A stretch of 8,241 nucleotides of DNA from Roseomonas xinghualingensis. Lineage in GTDB: Bacteria > Pseudomonadota > Alphaproteobacteria > Acetobacterales > Acetobacteraceae. Position 1 is the stretch's first letter. Each line of letters begins with the position of its first letter. Under the pieces are notes generated by a model, which saw only the letters and a program-made list of their open reading frames with translations, was not told where the DNA came from and ran no database searches. This document shows, in pieces, positions 5,842 to 8,241 of this stretch. The position numbers were made by a program, and so were the translations under genes. The stretch is taken from positions 1-8,241 of the forward strand of contig NZ_JAOXLP010000071.1 of NCBI RefSeq assembly GCF_025791835.1, in the 5' to 3' direction.

Positions 5842-6534
5842 ATGAAACAGAGGCCAATGCAGATCCTTTTGGTCGAAGATGACGAGCGTGTCGCGACCTA
5901 TGTCGCCAAGGGCCTGCGGGAAAGTGGGCATCTGGTCCACCACCTGCGTGACGGCCGGAATGGCTTGCTTCAGGCCATGACAGAAGATTACGAGTTGATC
6001 ATCCTCGACCGCATGCTGCCACAACTGGATGGCATGGCGGTCCTGAAGGCCCTACGCGCCGCCGGCAATGACACGCCTGTCCTGATCCTCACCGCCCTCG
6101 GCGATGTCGATGAGCGGGTTTTGGGACTGGAGAGCGGCGCGGACGACTACCTTTCCAAGCCGTTCGCCATGACCGAGCTGCTGGCCCGCGTGAACGTGCT
6201 CGGACGCAGAAGCCGCCCTCCCGCCGAGGAGTCCCACATCACGGTCGCTGATCTGGAGATCAACCTGCTCAGCCGCAGCGTACGCCGCGCCGGGCAACGC
6301 ATCGATTTAACTCCGCGTGAGTTCCGTTTGCTGGAGGTGCTGGCACGCAGCGCCGACCGCGTGGTCACCCGATCCATGCTGCTGGAGCGTGTATGGGAAT
6401 ATAGTTTTGACCCACAGACGAATATCGTGGACCAATTCATGAGCAAGCTACGACAGAAGATCGACCGCGACTTCGACCGACCGCTCATTCATACCGTGCG
6501 AGGCGCAGGATACGTGCTGCGCCGTACCCCATGA
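5842..6534 (+). CDS. OmpR/PhoB-family response regulator
   Basis: The 230-residue cytoplasmic transcription factor has a receiver domain (about 6-120) and a winged-helix DNA-binding domain (about 132-228). Receiver residues are all present: acidic pair Asp13/Asp14, phosphoacceptor Asp56 in LIILDRMLP, Thr84 and Lys106 in LSKPF. The effector domain shows LTPREFRLLEVLARSADRVV and ends with the usual IHTVRGAGYVLR. A second ATG at 5857 (residue 6) would give the more typical MQILLVEDDE start; AGAGG lies 3 nt before it, whereas the first ATG has no ribosome site, so the real start may be 5857. The stop overlaps the kinase start (ATGA). The sequence style is closest to heavy-metal/envelope-type regulators, but the signal cannot be deduced. 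Likely transcribed from the shared region with the XRE gene. Confidence 0.92.
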   Translation: MKQRPMQILLVEDDERVATYVAKGLRESGHLVHHLRDGRNGLLQAMTEDYELIILDRMLPQLDGMAVLKALRAAGNDTPVLILTALGDVDERVLGLESGADDYLSKPFAMTELLARVNVLGRRSRPPAEESHITVADLEINLLSRSVRRAGQRIDLTPREFRLLEVLARSADRVVTRSMLLERVWEYSFDPQTNIVDQFMSKLRQKIDRDFDRPLIHTVRGAGYVLRRTP

Positions 6535-8241
6535 GGCTGTTCGCCAGCCTCTCATTCCGTCTCTCCCTCCTCTATGCGCTGATGTTCGGCGCCTCGCTCG
6601 CCATGCTGCTGGCCATCCTCTACCTGCAGCAGGTCGTCCAGCCGATACAGGCAGTTCGCTTCAAGATCACGGCAGAGATGCACTCCCTGGCGCAGAACTA
6701 TGACGCCGCTACCCCCTCCCGCCTCGCCACCGCGCTGGAACAGCGCGCCCTTCAGGCGGCGGAACGCAGCGCCTACCATGCGCTGCTCTCCGGGACGGGC
6801 GAACTTCTGTCCGGCAACCTCAAGACTTGGCCTATCCAACCCACCTTCCCGTGGCTGCAGATCGAGGACAACAGCTACGCCGACGGCGAGCGGAGCAGTC
6901 ACACAGCCCTGATCTATGATCACCGCCTGCCTGACGGCGCACGCTTGCTGCTCGGCCGCGATATCAAGGATCTGGAGGAGCGCCGGGCGACGATCAACAA
7001 TGCTGCCACCTGGCTGCTTCTTGCGGGCGTGCCGCTGGGCATTCTCGGCGGCACGCTGATGAGCCGCGTCATTGGGCGTCGCATCGACGCCATCAACGCG
7101 ACCGCGCAGCGAGTGATGACAGGAAACCTGAGCGAACGTGTGCCGATAGAGGGCTCGGACGACGACTTCGATCGCCTGTCCACCACTCTCAATCTTATGT
7201 TAGACCAGATACAGACTCTCCTCGAATCCATCCGCCGTGTGTCCGACAGCATTGCGCATGAACTGCGCACGCCACTGACACGGCTGCACGCCGAACTCAG
7301 TGACCTGCAAAGGAGCATCCCGGCCGCGCAGCAACCGCTGACCGAGGCGGCCATCGGCGAAGCACAGAATCTCATCACCCTCTTCGACGCCGTGCTGCGG
7401 ATTGGGCGCATCGATAGTGGTGGCACAGCGATCGTCCGGCGCCCGCTGAACCTCTCCACGTTGCTGGAAGACGTGGCCGAAGCCTTTGGCCCAGCCTCCG
7501 AGGAAGCCGGCCTGACGCTGGCGATCCGGGTTGCCCCAGAGCTGCACATGACCGGGAATGAGAACCTGCTCTTCCAGGCGGCTGGCAACCTGCTGGACAA
7601 TGCGATCAAGTACACGCCACGCGGCGGACATGTGCGCCTTTCGGCAAGGGCGATAGCAGGTGCCGTCGAGATCCGTGTCGCCGATAGCGGGCCCGGCATT
7701 CCTGCCGGGCAGCGCAGCCAGGTGCTGGAACGCTTCGTGCGCTTGCCCGAGACGGCGGATATACCCGGGATAGGATTAGGCCTGAGCCTTGTGAAGGCCG
7801 TGGCGGATGCTCATCGCTCGGTGCTGGAACTGAAGGATGCCAAGCCGGGCCTGCTGGTACGATGGACGCTTCCATCCACGCCATGCCACGAAGAGGTCAG
7901 CCTTCAGGCCCCGGGACTAGGTGTTTGGTCCCGGGATGAGGTGGTGCGGGTTGATCTTGAAGATGGTGGTGTCTTTGGTCCAGGCGTCACAGACGGCTTG
8001 GAACGGTGTTCGCCATCGGAGCGCCTTGAGGTGCTTGGCGAAGTTGTAGGCCGTGATGAAGGCCAGGACATGGGCCTTGAGGGCATCCAGGCCTGGGTAG
8101 TGGAAGGCCTTGATGGTGGCGCCCGTGGCCTGGATGGCGGCGCGGGTGTGCTGGCCCTTGTGGGCGGGCAAGTTGTCCATGATGACGATGTCACCGGGCC
8201 GGAGTGTCGGCACCAGCACCTGGTCGATGTAGGCGGCAAAG
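6531..8241 (+). CDS. HAMP sensor histidine kinase, natural 3' end lost; frame open to window edge
   Basis: The ATG at 6531 overlaps the regulator's stop (ATGA), so translation is coupled. Order: short cytoplasmic start, membrane helix about 11-32, periplasmic sensor of about 125 residues (contains ALLSGTGELLSGNL), second helix about 161-179, HAMP about 180-232, His243 in SIAHELRTPLTR, N box with Asn357 in NLLDNAIKYTP, G1 DSGPGIP (Asp385), G2 GIGLGLSLV (about 413-421). It should autophosphorylate on His243 and pass phosphate to Asp56 of the upstream regulator. Kinase-like sequence ends about residue 450 (base ~7880, LLVRWTLPS). No stop follows: the same frame continues, antisense to a transposase, to 8241, so the product would carry over 110 foreign residues. 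All catalytic boxes are intact, so it may still work. Insertion of the element most likely removed the last few codons and the stop. Confidence 0.85.
   Translation, partial: MRLFASLSFRLSLLYALMFGASLAMLLAILYLQQVVQPIQAVRFKITAEMHSLAQNYDAATPSRLATALEQRALQAAERSAYHALLSGTGELLSGNLKTWPIQPTFPWLQIEDNSYADGERSSHTALIYDHRLPDGARLLLGRDIKDLEERRATINNAATWLLLAGVPLGILGGTLMSRVIGRRIDAINATAQRVMTGNLSERVPIEGSDDDFDRLSTTLNLMLDQIQTLLESIRRVSDSIAHELRTPLTRLHAELSDLQRSIPAAQQPLTEAAIGEAQNLITLFDAVLRIGRIDSGGTAIVRRPLNLSTLLEDVAEAFGPASEEAGLTLAIRVAPELHMTGNENLLFQAAGNLLDNAIKYTPRGGHVRLSARAIAGAVEIRVADSGPGIPAGQRSQVLERFVRLPETADIPGIGLGLSLVKAVADAHRSVLELKDAKPGLLVRWTLPSTPCHEEVSLQAPGLGVWSRDEVVRVDLEDGGVFGPGVTDGLERCSPSERLEVLGEVVGRDEGQDMGLEGIQAWVVEGLDGGARGLDGGAGVLALVGGQVVHDDDVTGPECRHQHLVDVGGK
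7910..7935. terminator. GC-rich hairpin at the kinase/transposase junction
   Basis: CCCGGGAC (7910-7917) and GTCCCGGG (7928-7935) form a perfect 8-bp stem with a 10-base loop that includes the transposase stop codon (7917-7919 complement). No T tract follows on either strand, so intrinsic termination is uncertain. It could instead be a structure belonging to the end of the insertion element. Confidence 0.35.
7917..8241 (-). CDS. Chimeric transposase fragment: IS630-like middle part joined to IS481-like C-terminus (5' part outside window)
   Basis: The frame is open from the right edge to TAG (7917-7919), about 107 residues. It starts FAAYIDQVLVPTLRPGDIVI, then MDNLPAHKG, the second-Asp strand of IS630/DDE_3 transposases. 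IS630 proteins normally continue with a LPPYSPDLNPIE-type motif carrying the catalytic Glu. Here the sequence passes, after RAAIQATGATIK, into AFHYPGLDALKAHVLAFITA, YNFAKHLKALRWRTPFQA and PHHLIPGPNT, the C-terminal end of IS481-type transposases downstream of their own Glu. Neither Glu is present, so transposition activity is unlikely. The join is near 8113-8126. The genuine start lies right of the window. Both halves are identified from remembered family motifs. Confidence 0.7.
   Translation of the reverse strand, partial: FAAYIDQVLVPTLRPGDIVIMDNLPAHKGQHTRAAIQATGATIKAFHYPGLDALKAHVLAFITAYNFAKHLKALRWRTPFQAVCDAWTKDTTIFKINPHHLIPGPNT

Noticed and set aside
6920..7699. 259-codon minus-strand ORF opposite the histidine kinase
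   Set aside because: Ser/Arg-rich shadow of the kinase frame, which carries all catalytic motifs.
1..8241. CRISPR array, tRNA or rRNA genes
   Set aside because: No regularly spaced short repeats and no recognisable tRNA or rRNA sequence blocks were seen on either strand.

Overview
The window is GC-rich and looks like accessory DNA from an alphaproteobacterium. Codon use, an Acetobacteraceae-like gene mix (Bug receptor plus ICL/PEPM enzyme, IS66 and IS481/IS630-type transposases) and the protein style suggest a Roseomonas-like organism, but this is inference without a database search. No rRNA, tRNA or CRISPR array was seen.

Left part (1-1620): the window opens in the 3' end of an IS66-type insertion sequence whose terminus lies at about base 127. 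It cuts a PD-(D/E)XK nuclease-like gene (minus strand, start 407) right after its E-x-K motif. Next comes the last ~55 codons of a Bug/TctC-type solute-binding protein. Its stop overlaps the start of an intact ICL/PEP-mutase-family enzyme gene (763-1620) as ATGA.

Middle part (1621-3696): an intact acetolactate decarboxylase gene (budA type, 2084-2788) lies between two decayed, related minus-strand fragments that resemble the C-terminal region of a serine recombinase. Each fragment carries a frameshift. Then come a possible 41-codon ORF and the C-terminal ~97 codons of a transketolase, with an internal amber codon where the family usually has Trp. This block reads as a scrapyard of mobile-element and metabolic-gene remnants around one functional-looking gene.

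Right part (3697-8241): a 681-residue XRE-type helix-turn-helix protein with a large uncharacterised C-terminal region is divergently transcribed from a two-component system (OmpR-type regulator and HAMP histidine kinase, joined by ATGA). The ~100-bp gap between them holds a perfect AT-rich inverted repeat, CCTAAT-N4-ATTAGG, the best operator candidate in the window. The kinase gene has lost its own stop codon: its frame runs on, antisense, through a transposase fragment at the right edge. That transposase appears to be a chimera of an IS630-like part and an IS481-like C-terminus and lacks the region expected to carry the catalytic Glu.

No complete novel system can be demonstrated. The most interesting items are the XRE/two-component divergon with its palindrome, the chimeric transposase joined to the kinase gene, and the twin recombinase relics around budA.
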